DNA from: Desulfurococcales archaeon
Lineage (GTDB): Archaea > Thermoproteota > Thermoprotei_A > Sulfolobales > NBVN01
NCBI GenBank assembly: GCA_023255965.1
Contig: JAGDWE010000024.1
Span: 1 to 23,087 of the forward strand
Reading direction: 5' to 3'
DNA length: 23,087 bases
Shown here: positions 1-7,287 of the stretch, in pieces
How the letters are laid out: each line of letters starts with the position of its first letter
Position numbering within the stretch: the first letter of the stretch is position 1
Notes under the pieces: generated by a model
What the model saw: the letters and a program-made list of their open reading frames with translations, nothing else
What the model was told of the DNA's origin: nothing
Database searches by the model: none
Program-made: the position numbers and the translations under genes

Positions 1-84
1 AACCAAAGTAATTCAAGTAGCTAAAGCAACCTAGCTAATGGGCATGGGCGACCACCAACTAATGATCATATTTTGCTTGGTTTA

Positions 85-132
85 GTTATTAATTTAATAA
101 CTAATTTAATATAACTAATTTAATTAGGTGAT
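85..132 (+). promoter_or_regulatory. AT-rich promoter with tandem 14-bp repeats upstream of dehydratase gene
   Basis: An AT-only-like stretch holds a near-palindrome at 85-101 and two exact tandem copies of ATAACTAATTTAAT at 97-110 and 111-124. A Shine-Dalgarno-like AGGTGAT follows at 126-132, three bases before the TTG start at 136. The repeats cover the place where a TATA box would lie, so they are either the promoter itself or an operator over it. The sequence is seen directly; the regulatory role is inferred. Confidence 0.45.
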
Positions 133-135
133 GTT

Positions 136-1278
136 TTGAGGATAAGCGGCTTTAACATAATTGTGGTTGAAAACGTACCTCCCTATAGAGGTGGGCGTTA
201 CTGGATATTCCTTAAGTTAACTACTGATGAGGGAATTGAGGGCATCGGCGAATTAACTTCATTAGCTGCCATTGGCAGGGAGGTATCTAATATTAAATTA
301 TTAGAGGATCTATGTAAGCGATACGTAATTAACTCGGATCCGTTCAAGATTGAGGACCTATGGCGTAGGATGTATACATACGACCATGACTATAGGCACC
401 CGGACTTAACATCAATGTCAGCAATCAGCGCTATTGAGATGGCATGTTGGGACATCATAGGTAAGTACTTGAAGCAACCTGTTTATAACTTACTTGGAGG
501 TAAGGTAAATGAGAAAATTAAGGCCTACTCATACATTCCTGAGGGTGAGGGTTGGAGGAAGCTCACACCTGATGAAGCGGCTGATAATGCCTTACAGGTA
601 GTGGGGAATGGATTTAAGGCGTTGAAATTAGATCCATTTCCGCCGATATATCCAAGTCCTAGAGACGTTACGCTAGATGAGATAAACTACGTTAGGAAGC
701 TACTTAAGGCCATTAGGGATGCGGTAGGTGATGATGTGGAGATCTGCATAGGGACTCACGGCCAGTTTACCACGTGGAGCGCTATAAGGGTTGCTAAGGC
801 TTTAGAGGAATTCAATCCCCTATGGTTCGAGGAACCCGTACCACCTGAAAACGTTGATGAAATGGCTAGGGTGGCTAGGCATACGAGGATTCCTATAGCT
901 GCTGGTGAGAGGAAGGTAACTAAATATGAATTCCTAGAATTATTACGTAAGCAAGCAGCACAGATAATACAGATGGATGTAGCTAGGTGCGGAGGCATAC
1001 TCGAGTCAAAGAAGATCGCATCGATGGCTGAAGCCTTCTACGCATCTATCGCTCCACACATGTACTTTGGGCCAGTGGCTTTAGCTGCAACGATACAGCT
1101 CGATGTATGCAGCCCTAACTTACTTATTCAAGAATATAATATAGGTAAATTACATAACATGATATTGAAGAATCCATTCAAAGTTGTGGACGGATACATA
1201 ATACCTCCTGAGGAGCCAGGATTAGGGATTGAATTAAATGATAACGTCTTAGAGAATTACCTATATAAGCTGATATAG
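136..1278 (+). CDS. Enolase-superfamily sugar-acid dehydratase (mandelate racemase/muconate lactonizing family)
   Basis: A 380-residue protein of normal length for acid-sugar dehydratases, which remove water from gluconate, galactonate or related acids to give 2-keto-3-deoxy acids. The capping domain occupies about residues 1-125 and the barrel 126-360. Visible barrel motifs are FKALKLDPF (160-168, strand 2 lysine K164), THGQF (207-211, H208), WFEEPVPPEN (E232), AAGERK (E258) and APHMYFGP (H308). E232 and E258 are the expected second and third metal ligands. The first ligand, normally Asp two residues before H208, appears to be Gly206. The start is TTG, chosen because AGGTGAT lies just upstream and in-frame stops block earlier starts. 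It stands alone; the substrate cannot be read from the sequence. In Thermoproteales such enzymes usually serve a branched Entner-Doudoroff or pentose oxidation route (family knowledge). Confidence 0.85.
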   Translation: MRISGFNIIVVENVPPYRGGRYWIFLKLTTDEGIEGIGELTSLAAIGREVSNIKLLEDLCKRYVINSDPFKIEDLWRRMYTYDHDYRHPDLTSMSAISAIEMACWDIIGKYLKQPVYNLLGGKVNEKIKAYSYIPEGEGWRKLTPDEAADNALQVVGNGFKALKLDPFPPIYPSPRDVTLDEINYVRKLLKAIRDAVGDDVEICIGTHGQFTTWSAIRVAKALEEFNPLWFEEPVPPENVDEMARVARHTRIPIAAGERKVTKYEFLELLRKQAAQIIQMDVARCGGILESKKIASMAEAFYASIAPHMYFGPVALAATIQLDVCSPNLLIQEYNIGKLHNMILKNPFKVVDGYIIPPEEPGLGIELNDNVLENYLYKLI

Positions 1279-1403
1279 GCGCTTTAAGAGGGTATCAATA
1301 ATCATTCAAGTTTTAGCTCTTAATCACTACACTCCTCCGGTCGTAGAACCTTAATTGAGGAATGCGAAGTTAATTATAATCATTAAGTAATGAGTTTTCC
1401 ATC

Positions 1404-1430
1404 ATTAATAAATAATTTTATAAACTAACT
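1404..1430 (+). promoter_or_regulatory. TATA-like boxes for the glycosyltransferase gene
   Basis: ATTAATAAAT (1404-1413) and TTTATAAA (1416-1423) both resemble archaeal TATA boxes. Use of the first would give a near-leaderless transcript from ATG 1434. Use of the second would place transcription start near 1445, inside the annotated N-terminus, favouring the internal ATG at 1491. Position and sequence are seen; function is inferred. Confidence 0.4.
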
Positions 1431-1433
1431 AAG

Positions 1434-2627
1434 ATGAAAAGACCTACGGGTGAGTGGTTGACCAGTTACTTAAATAATCATCTAAGGGTAATGCTTATTC
1501 ACCCCCATCTCCAGTTATTCGGCGGTAGTGAGAGATTAACTAGGTTACTTATATATGAGTTAAGCTCGCTAGGGCATGAAGTAATAGTCGTCAGCAGTGG
1601 TAGGGATCCGAGCGAATTCCCAGACCTACCTAACGTTAAGTTCGAGTTAATAAAAAACGTATTTAGTAAGATTCCATCAGACTTAATAATACCCATGAAG
1701 ACTGAGAGAATAATTAACATCATATATTCCATAGACGAGGTGATTAATAGGCATAGGCCTGACGTATGCTTGATCATGATTCAGGAGCCTATATACGTAT
1801 TAGCTACTAAGCTATCTGACCCTAGAATGGGGTCAGCACTATATATACACTACCCATTTGAGGAGGAGTTAACAAGTAATAACGTATACGTGTTCTTAAA
1901 CCTCTATAGATTCCCCCACATTTATGAGAGGTATTATGAGTTAGCCGACCTACATATGACTAACTCTAACTATACTGCCTCAGCACTATATAGGTCATTC
2001 GGGATCGAAAGTAACGTAGTATACCCGGCGGTTGACTGGGAGTTCTTCACGCATGAACCAGACTTAAGCGAGGCAAGGGATAACGTCATATTAACTGTTG
2101 GTAGGTTCGTTCCGCAAAAGAGGCAGGATCTACTGCTGGACTGGTTTAAGAGGCAGATTAAGCCTGAGGTTCCTGATGCTAAGTTAACTATTATAGGTGT
2201 ACCTGATATGAGGTTCATGGAGTATTACGATAGGCTTAAGAGATTATCTTCAGAGGTTGAAGGAGTAACCTTCATTGATAGAGCGTTAACCCCTGCTGAG
2301 ATGATTAAGTTCTATAGGGAGGCTAAGCTATACATTCATCTTAGGATAGGAGAGCATTTCGGCATGGCTCCTGTTGAGGCGATGAGCCAAGGAGCTATAC
2401 CGATACTTCCCGAGAAATCAGGACTAGCTGAATTAGTTACTAACAGCAGGGACGGATTTACAGCCAGTAACGACTATGAATTCGTCAACTACACAATTAA
2501 GGTTCTTAGAATGCCTAAGGAGGACTTAATAAATATGAGGAAGTTTGCCTACAGGAGAGCCTGGTACTTCAACCCAGATAGGTTTGCTAAGGAGGTAATC
2601 CACTACCTAAGGATAATATCTAAGTAA
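1434..2627 (+). CDS. Glycosyltransferase family 4 (GT-B fold), ALG2-like
   Basis: A 397-residue retaining GT-B glycosyltransferase. The N-terminal Rossmann strand and glycine loop are HPHLQLFGGSER (23-34). The donor-binding domain begins near 216 with ILTVGRFVPQKRQDLLL. The diagnostic E-x7-E motif is EHFGMAPVE (E307 and E315), followed by SQGAIPILPEKSGLAELV. The overall pattern resembles mannosyltransferases of the ALG2 type, but donor and acceptor are not determinable. There is no membrane segment, so it probably acts on lipid-linked or soluble sugars at the cytosolic face. The first 19 residues precede the usual family start; ATG 1491 (residue 20) is a credible alternative start. Its 3' end overlaps lysK tail to tail by 8 bp. 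Confidence 0.85.
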   Translation: MKRPTGEWLTSYLNNHLRVMLIHPHLQLFGGSERLTRLLIYELSSLGHEVIVVSSGRDPSEFPDLPNVKFELIKNVFSKIPSDLIIPMKTERIINIIYSIDEVINRHRPDVCLIMIQEPIYVLATKLSDPRMGSALYIHYPFEEELTSNNVYVFLNLYRFPHIYERYYELADLHMTNSNYTASALYRSFGIESNVVYPAVDWEFFTHEPDLSEARDNVILTVGRFVPQKRQDLLLDWFKRQIKPEVPDAKLTIIGVPDMRFMEYYDRLKRLSSEVEGVTFIDRALTPAEMIKFYREAKLYIHLRIGEHFGMAPVEAMSQGAIPILPEKSGLAELVTNSRDGFTASNDYEFVNYTIKVLRMPKEDLINMRKFAYRRAWYFNPDRFAKEVIHYLRIISK

Positions 2628-3690
2628 TGCTGCAGTACTCGATTACGGCGTCCCTATATACCTTAGCACCTAACTCTAATTCATTAATGCTGATTTCCTC
2701 GTAATCAGTATGCGATAACTCTGGCTTTCCAGGACCGTAGCTAACTATGTTATTAGTTAAATTAACTAATAAATTCATATCGCTAGTACCTAACTTAATA
2801 GATGGGATAGGCCTTAATCCATTCCTAATTATTGATCTAATTAACGCCCTAACTATAGGTGTGTTAACACTTACCTTAACTGGAGGGGTTTCCTCAACCA
2901 TCTCAGGAACGCATCTACTTGAAGAACTTGAAATGTACTCAATAATTTTCGATCTAATCATAGGTAACCCCTGATCCACGGGTATCCTTATATCTAGTAA
3001 TGCCTCACACTCCCTAGGGATGACACTAAACGCTTCCCCACCTCTAATATAATTCATACCAATACTAACTTGTAGTGAAGTAGATAATGACTTCATACCC
3101 AACCATAGATTAATTAATTCCTCAATAGCTGAGACACCTCTATTTGGGTCTGATGAATGCCCTCCACTACCAACGCACTTTAACCTTAATTTAATACTAC
3201 CTCTATAGCCTATAACTACCCCATCACATCCTGATGGCTCACCAACGATTATAGCACTAGGTCTAACACCTTTATTAATCATATCATTAATTAATGCCCT
3301 AGCTCCTGGGCTTCTACCCTCCTCACCAACTAATGCAGCTACGGTGACCCTACATCCACTTCCTACATGCCTGGAAGCCTCCAATGCACCCACGGTCATA
3401 GCTACTAGAGGGCCCTTAGCGTCTACTGCCCCCCTCCCCTTAAATATATTGCCATCGTAACTAACCGGCAATTCTCCTGGAACCGTATCTATGTGCCCTG
3501 CAAGCAGTACCCACCTGCTGTTACCCTCGCCACAATCTACTATTGCATTCCCTACCTCATCAACATATACTCTCCCAATTCCGATGCTACCCACGATCTC
3601 AACGTACCTTTTAACGGCCTTCTCTTCATAACCCGTAGGGCTGTACGCCTTAAGTAGTTCAAGCATTAATTCTTCTAGTAGTTTCCTCAT
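2620..3690 (-). CDS. lysK: [LysW]-lysine/[LysW]-ornithine hydrolase
   Basis: A 356-residue M20-family metallopeptidase that frees lysine (or ornithine) from the LysW carrier in the last step of the pathway. Metal-site motifs are GHIDTVPG (H66, D68), GRGAVDAKGPL (D90), GEEG (E123/E124), VGEPS (E151) and LSHTDYEE (H327). The dimerisation domain lies between about 160 and 275. Start is ATG. It is the last gene of the leftward lysW-lysX-lysJ-lysK operon and overlaps lysJ by 32 bp, which suggests translational coupling. In crenarchaea one enzyme normally serves both lysine and arginine routes (family knowledge). Confidence 0.92.
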   Translation of the reverse strand: MRKLLEELMLELLKAYSPTGYEEKAVKRYVEIVGSIGIGRVYVDEVGNAIVDCGEGNSRWVLLAGHIDTVPGELPVSYDGNIFKGRGAVDAKGPLVAMTVGALEASRHVGSGCRVTVAALVGEEGRSPGARALINDMINKGVRPSAIIVGEPSGCDGVVIGYRGSIKLRLKCVGSGGHSSDPNRGVSAIEELINLWLGMKSLSTSLQVSIGMNYIRGGEAFSVIPRECEALLDIRIPVDQGLPMIRSKIIEYISSSSSRCVPEMVEETPPVKVSVNTPIVRALIRSIIRNGLRPIPSIKLGTSDMNLLVNLTNNIVSYGPGKPELSHTDYEEISINELELGAKVYRDAVIEYCSIT

Positions 3691-4831
3691 TTAGACACCT
3701 ACTGACAGAAGAGACTATTGCATTGACATCATCGTCATTTATTAGGTAGGGCGGTAGGAACCTAACCACGGTTGTACCCGCCTTCAATGTCAATACGCCT
3801 TCTCTTTGAAGGCATTGGATGACTGGCTTAGGATCGAACCTCATCTCGATGCCTATCATCAGGCCCGCACCCCGAACCTCCCTAACTACTTTAAAGTCCT
3901 TACATAAGTTATTTAGTTCATTAATTAATCTACTACCGACGGCCTTAGCCCTACCAGCTACGTTATCATATAGTATTACCTCAGATGCCGCTCTAACCGC
4001 TGCCAGAGCAAGTAGGTTACCACCAAAGGTTGATCCATGATCCCCTTCGCCCAGCTGGTTGCCAATTTCATCCCTTAATAGAGCTATGGATACAGGCACC
4101 CCACCACCTATTGCCTTACCTAAGAGCATTATATCGCCGTAGACCCCATACATGTCCGAGGCCCACACATGCCCCGTCCTACCACAACCTGTTTGTATTT
4201 CATCAACTATTAATAGAACCCCCCTACTCTCGGTAATCTCCCTAAGAGCCTTCATAAACTCAGGCGTAGCTGGGTTGATTCCCCCCTCACCCTGTATAGG
4301 CTCTACAACTACCGCTGCTACATCATCTGTTATCGCTTTATCGAGTGATGATACATCATTATACTTAAGGAACTCAACATCACTTAGTAAGGGCTTAAAT
4401 GGCTCTCTATACTTGGGATTCCAAGTTAATGACAAGGCCCCAAACGTTCGGCCGTGAAATGAATTAGTAAATGCTATGAATTTAGACCTCTTTCGAACCT
4501 TCCGCGCAACCTTTAACGCGAAATCAACAAGCTCAGAACCTGAGTTTAGGAAGTAAGCGTATCCGTACCCCTTGGGAATTATCCTCTCCAACGCAGCTAA
4601 GGCCTCATCACGTAGGTAGTTATCGAAGGCCGAAGGTAAGGTGATCAACTTATCTAGTTGATCCTTAATAGCGCTCACTATCCTTGGATTCCTATGTCCT
4701 AAGAAGGCGACTCCATGGCCCGTATGGCAATCGAGGTATCTAACTCCATTGGAATCCCATACGTACTGCCCCTCGCCTCTAACTAGTGTTAATCCCCTAG
4801 ATCCATAGAGGTTTAAATACTTAATTACCAT
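3659..4831 (-). CDS. lysJ: [LysW]-aminoadipate semialdehyde/glutamate semialdehyde transaminase
   Basis: A 390-residue class III PLP aminotransferase of the ArgD/LysJ type that converts LysW-bound semialdehydes to LysW-lysine or LysW-ornithine with glutamate as amino donor. Visible motifs are FLNSGSELVDFALK (94-107, phosphate binding), SFHGRTFG (124-131), IVDEIQTGCGRTG (D210, pyridine nitrogen contact), LLGKAIGGGVP (K239, Schiff-base lysine) and GSTFGGN (T268). Start is ATG, one base after the lysX stop codon. The last 32 bp overlap lysK. The tight spacing indicates a single transcript. Confidence 0.93.
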   Translation of the reverse strand: MVIKYLNLYGSRGLTLVRGEGQYVWDSNGVRYLDCHTGHGVAFLGHRNPRIVSAIKDQLDKLITLPSAFDNYLRDEALAALERIIPKGYGYAYFLNSGSELVDFALKVARKVRKRSKFIAFTNSFHGRTFGALSLTWNPKYREPFKPLLSDVEFLKYNDVSSLDKAITDDVAAVVVEPIQGEGGINPATPEFMKALREITESRGVLLIVDEIQTGCGRTGHVWASDMYGVYGDIMLLGKAIGGGVPVSIALLRDEIGNQLGEGDHGSTFGGNLLALAAVRAASEVILYDNVAGRAKAVGSRLINELNNLCKDFKVVREVRGAGLMIGIEMRFDPKPVIQCLQREGVLTLKAGTTVVRFLPPYLINDDDVNAIVSSVSRCLNEETTRRINA

Positions 4832-4832
4832 T

Positions 4833-5699
4833 TTAATGTTTCACCATGTTAACTATATACTCTAAGACTTTATATGCTAGGTCGTAACCGGTTACAGCGA
4901 CTGTGTTCCTAAATTCGGTGACTGCATTTACCTCGTCTACAACGTATCCCTTCTCCGGGTGTTCAAATACGTCAATACCTAGGAAGACCCCATCAACAGC
5001 CCTTGCAGCCCTTAATGCTAAGTCCTCTAGTTCAGGATCTATACGTGCTGGTACTGCCTTACCTCCCCTAGCAGTGTTTGTAATCCAATGATTACTGTAT
5101 CTGTAAATAGCCACTGGCACTTCATCACCTACTGTAAATACTCTAATATCCCTCCCCGGTTTATTAACGAATTCCTGCAGGTAATATATGCTGTATATCG
5201 GGTTATGCATATATGACCTATGCTCAATAACCGTTCTCAAGTCCTCCTCATCATCTACTAAGGCAAGTAGCCTACCCCAGCTACCGTATATGGGCTTAAT
5301 GACGAATGGGTATCTCAGAAAACTGCCAGCCACTTTATTGACGGCACTAGGGTCGAATGCTACGTAAGTATCCGGTACGGGAATACCATTCTTAACTAAT
5401 AATGAGGTGGTCCATAGCTTATCCTGACATACCATGATTGTATAAGATTTATTGATTACATTTAGGCCCATGGACTCCATCAATATCGTTGACTCCAACG
5501 AATTATAGAAGCTAACTGACCTCTGAAGGGCTACATCTACGTCATTAACACCTAATGTGGCCTTATCACCAACCTTACCGTATATTGATGGAACTTGAAG
5601 CAGGGTTATGTCTATATCTAATTTCCTTGCAGCATCTATAAATGACTTCTCCTCCCAACGAAGTATGTCATAAAGAAGTAGTAGTTTTATTCTCCCCAA
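4833..5699 (-). CDS. lysX: Alpha-aminoadipate--LysW ligase
   Basis: A 288-residue ATP-grasp ligase of the RimK/LysX family that joins the amino group of alpha-aminoadipate to the C-terminal glutamate of LysW. Motifs are CQDKLWTTSLL (91-101), FVIKPIYGSWGRLLAL (132-147, nucleotide loop), YLQEFVNKPGRDIRVF (173-188) and VDEVNAVTEFRNTVAVTG (254-271, metal and substrate region). The start is TTG, overlapping the end of lysW by 13 bp; no in-frame ATG lies near. The segment EFRNTVAVTG differs from EFKGFIYATG in the divergent paralogue at 6425. That difference, plus linkage to lysW/J/K, is why this copy is called LysX rather than ArgX; substrate assignment is inference. Confidence 0.88.
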   Translation of the reverse strand: MGRIKLLLLYDILRWEEKSFIDAARKLDIDITLLQVPSIYGKVGDKATLGVNDVDVALQRSVSFYNSLESTILMESMGLNVINKSYTIMVCQDKLWTTSLLVKNGIPVPDTYVAFDPSAVNKVAGSFLRYPFVIKPIYGSWGRLLALVDDEEDLRTVIEHRSYMHNPIYSIYYLQEFVNKPGRDIRVFTVGDEVPVAIYRYSNHWITNTARGGKAVPARIDPELEDLALRAARAVDGVFLGIDVFEHPEKGYVVDEVNAVTEFRNTVAVTGYDLAYKVLEYIVNMVKH

Positions 5700-5857
5700 T
5701 CCTCTCTAACACCTTCCAACGGCTTTAACTTTATTGATTTACCATCAATTACTACTTCCAATGTGACTCCGCATTCATGCTCTATTAACTCGCCGGGTAA
5801 TGCATCATCAGGCACGGTTACCTCGCCGCCACATATAGGGCACTTTACTATCATCAT
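5687..5857 (-). CDS. lysW: LysW amino-group carrier protein
   Basis: A small 56-residue acidic protein, MMIVKCPICG... ending EDWGE. It is the carrier for lysine and arginine intermediates: the gamma-carboxyl of its terminal glutamate is the attachment point, and the EDWGE tail is conserved (family knowledge). Zinc-binding residues visible are C6 and C9 (CPICG) and the EHECG segment (H27, C29), in place of the second CxxC of bacterial homologues. Two consecutive ATG codons are possible starts (5857 or 5854); a GGTG lies 4-7 bases upstream. It heads the leftward operon and overlaps lysX by 13 bp, so the two are probably coupled. Confidence 0.95.
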   Translation of the reverse strand: MMIVKCPICGGEVTVPDDALPGELIEHECGVTLEVVIDGKSIKLKPLEGVREDWGE

Positions 5858-5888
5858 CTAACACCATTCTAAGACTCCATAGTGCGGT

Positions 5889-5899
5889 ATTTATAAACA
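5889..5899 (-). promoter_or_regulatory. TATA box for lysW-lysX-lysJ-lysK
   Basis: On the minus strand the sequence reads TGTTTATAAAT, a good archaeal TATA box centred about 37 bp upstream of the lysW ATG. Transcription would start near 5868, giving a leader of roughly 10 bases that includes the GGTG ribosome binding site. Confidence 0.6.
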
Positions 5900-6026
5900 T
5901 TAGCCCTGAACTATGGATTAAATTAATTGATGGATAATTGACGTAACTCAACCTAATCTAAATTGATGTGTACGAAATTCATACAACACATTACTTGAGT
6001 ATTAACAAGGAACCTGCATTAGCGGT

Positions 6027-6055
6027 TACATTAGCTAATGTAGCTAATTAAGCTA
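6027..6055. promoter_or_regulatory. Palindromic operator candidate between lysW and argX
   Basis: TACATTAGCTAATGTA (6027-6042) is a perfect 16-bp palindrome. It is followed directly, sharing two bases, by TAGCTAATTAAGCTA (6041-6055), an inverted repeat of TAGCT around five AT bases. Such symmetry fits a dimeric Lrp-type regulator; LysM, encoded at 9149, is the obvious candidate. The symmetry is seen; binding is inferred. Confidence 0.45.
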
Positions 6056-6085
6056 AGGCCTACGTAGTTGCAAAACTAGATATTG

Positions 6086-6240
6086 ATGAGGGGGGATCTA
6101 GTTAGGCTTAGGACGGAAGGAGCTCTAAGCGCTCCGTAAATAAAGATGTAGTCCCGAATAGATGGGGGAGTCGGTGACCCGCTAACTAAAGGAGTAGGGG
6201 GCAAACGGTCGTGGAGTCCCCATTTTCAGGGCTGGGGGAG
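6086..6240 (+). other. GC-rich block with hairpins, possible structured RNA or relic
   Basis: An island visibly richer in G+C than the surrounding AT-rich spacer. It includes the stem GGAGC/GCTCC (6119-6123 with 6131-6135) and several G-runs facing C-runs, such as GTCCCC near 6216 and GGGGGAG near 6234. It lies directly before a TATA-like sequence at 6244-6257. I recognise no known RNA family; the strand is uncertain. It might be a small RNA, an upstream leader element or a mobile-element remnant. Confidence 0.25.
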
Positions 6241-6243
6241 GTT

Positions 6244-6310
6244 GATTTATAAAAATATTTTAAACTTATGCATTAATAATAGAATATTTTTTCATTAAAG
6301 TTTTTAAGTG
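6244..6310 (+). promoter_or_regulatory. TATA-like boxes for the argX operon
   Basis: GATTTATAAAAATAT (6244-6258) is a strong TATA candidate but would leave a leader of about 150 bases. AGTTTTTAAGTG (6299-6310) is a second candidate. Its centre lies about 25 bp before ATG 6329, as expected if an 11-codon ORF were read from a leaderless transcript. Both are sequence matches only. Confidence 0.4.
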
Positions 6311-6328
6311 TTTAACATAATGTTTACC

Positions 6329-6364
6329 ATGTCTAAATCTATGGTGGTGATGCCAATTAGATAA
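6329..6364 (+). CDS. Possible 11-codon upstream ORF in the argX leader
   Basis: ATG to TAA encodes MSKSMVVMPIR. The ATG lies about 25 bp downstream of a TATA-like box, where transcription would be expected to start, so it could be a leaderless first ORF. It ends one base before a strong GGGAGGT at 6366-6372. Nothing in the peptide is recognisable; its short length means it could be chance. Confidence 0.2.
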   Translation: MSKSMVVMPIR

Positions 6365-6380
6365 AGGGAGGTCAAACTGC

Positions 6381-6428
6381 TTGAGCCTATTGGAATTGTG
6401 CATAGCTAGGGTGATGAGCCGGATATGA
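6381..6428 (+). CDS. Possible 15-codon leader peptide coupled to argX
   Basis: TTG to TGA encodes MSLLELCIARVMSRI if TTG is read as Met. A near-perfect Shine-Dalgarno GGGAGGT (6366-6372) stands 8 bases before the TTG, stronger than any other ribosome site in this operon and otherwise without a purpose. The TGA overlaps the argX start as ATGA (6425-6428), the classic coupling arrangement. It contains single Arg codons near its end and no lysine. Function as a leader peptide is inference. Confidence 0.35.
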   Translation: MSLLELCIARVMSRI

Positions 6429-7270
6429 GGTACTTCATAGCCGTTGATGTTATAAGGTATGATGAGAGATTATTGATTAATGCGTTAAGGGATTTAGGAA
6501 TTAACGTGGAGTTAATTAAGGTTGATAATGAGGTACTTCCGCTTAACACTAGTAATGCGTTCCGAGACTCAGTAATCCTCATCAGACCTTTATCAGCCTA
6601 TAACGCTATCTACTCAGCGGTCGCTTTTGAAAGCATGGGAGGCATAGCAATCAATTCGTCTAAGGCTCTCTACATATGTAATGATAAGATACTTACATAT
6701 TGTTACCTAATTAAGGAAGGTATTAGAATCCCTAAAACCTACCTGGCACTATCATCAACAGCCATTCAGAACAACCTCAATAATCTTAAGTACCCATTAA
6801 TTGATAAGCCGCCTATAGGTAGCTGGGGTAGATTAGTTAGCTATGTAAGGGATAGATTAGATATGAAGCTAGTTATGGAGCATAGAGATCAACTAAGTTC
6901 ATCAGTACTTAGGGCGCACATCCTTCAGGAGGTCATAGGCTTTGGACGAGATATTAGGTGCATTGTAGTAGGGGATGAGGTATTGGGGTGTATGATTAGG
7001 AAATCATCAAATGCAGATGAATGGCGTAGTAATATAGCTTTAGGCGGTACTGCTGAGAACTACGTACCCAACGATGAGGTAAGGGAATTAGCCATTAAAT
7101 CAGCTAAATCGGTGGGAGCCGAGATAGCAGGCGTAGATATATTACAGGGGGAGGACTTCTACGTTAATGAAGTTAATGGGGTTCCCGAATTTAAGGGATT
7201 CATATATGCTACTGGCATTAAAGTACATGAATATATAGCTAAGTATTTAATAAGCATTTCAAGGAAGTAA
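6425..7270 (+). CDS. argX: Glutamate--LysW ligase (LysX paralogue)
   Basis: A 281-residue ATP-grasp ligase, paralogue of the LysX at 4833-5699. Shared motifs are CNDKILTYCYL (85-95), PLIDKPPIGSWGRL (124-137), LQEVIGFGRDIRC (167-179) and VNEVNGVPEFKGFIYATG (247-264). The last motif carries GF where LysX has NT, consistent with a smaller substrate; with its position ahead of lysY-lysZ this argues for attaching glutamate to LysW, the first step of arginine synthesis. Start ATG is the only choice because an in-frame TAG lies at 6407-6409; GGGTGAT (6409-6415) is its likely ribosome site. Substrate assignment is inference; a bifunctional enzyme is possible. Confidence 0.82.
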   Translation: MRYFIAVDVIRYDERLLINALRDLGINVELIKVDNEVLPLNTSNAFRDSVILIRPLSAYNAIYSAVAFESMGGIAINSSKALYICNDKILTYCYLIKEGIRIPKTYLALSSTAIQNNLNNLKYPLIDKPPIGSWGRLVSYVRDRLDMKLVMEHRDQLSSSVLRAHILQEVIGFGRDIRCIVVGDEVLGCMIRKSSNADEWRSNIALGGTAENYVPNDEVRELAIKSAKSVGAEIAGVDILQGEDFYVNEVNGVPEFKGFIYATGIKVHEYIAKYLISISRK

Positions 7271-7287
7271 TTACTTAGGTGGCATTG

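Larger units (their letters stand above)
5858..6424. other. 567-bp divergent intergenic region between lysine and arginine operons
   Basis: This gap holds the lysW TATA box (5889-5899), a palindrome and dyad (6027-6055), a GC-rich block (about 6086-6240), an AT-rich TATA region (6244-6257), a second TATA-like box (6299-6310) and two very short ORFs before argX. No long ORF is present on either strand. It is unusually long for a crenarchaeal divergent promoter, which suggests extra regulatory content. Confidence 0.6.

Noticed and set aside
97..124. CRISPR-like array in the AT-rich repeats
   Set aside because: Only two tandem 14-bp copies with no spacers; no cas genes in the window.
4152..4457. 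101-codon plus-strand ORF opposite lysJ
   Set aside because: Antisense shadow of a clear aminotransferase gene; no ribosome site or promoter.
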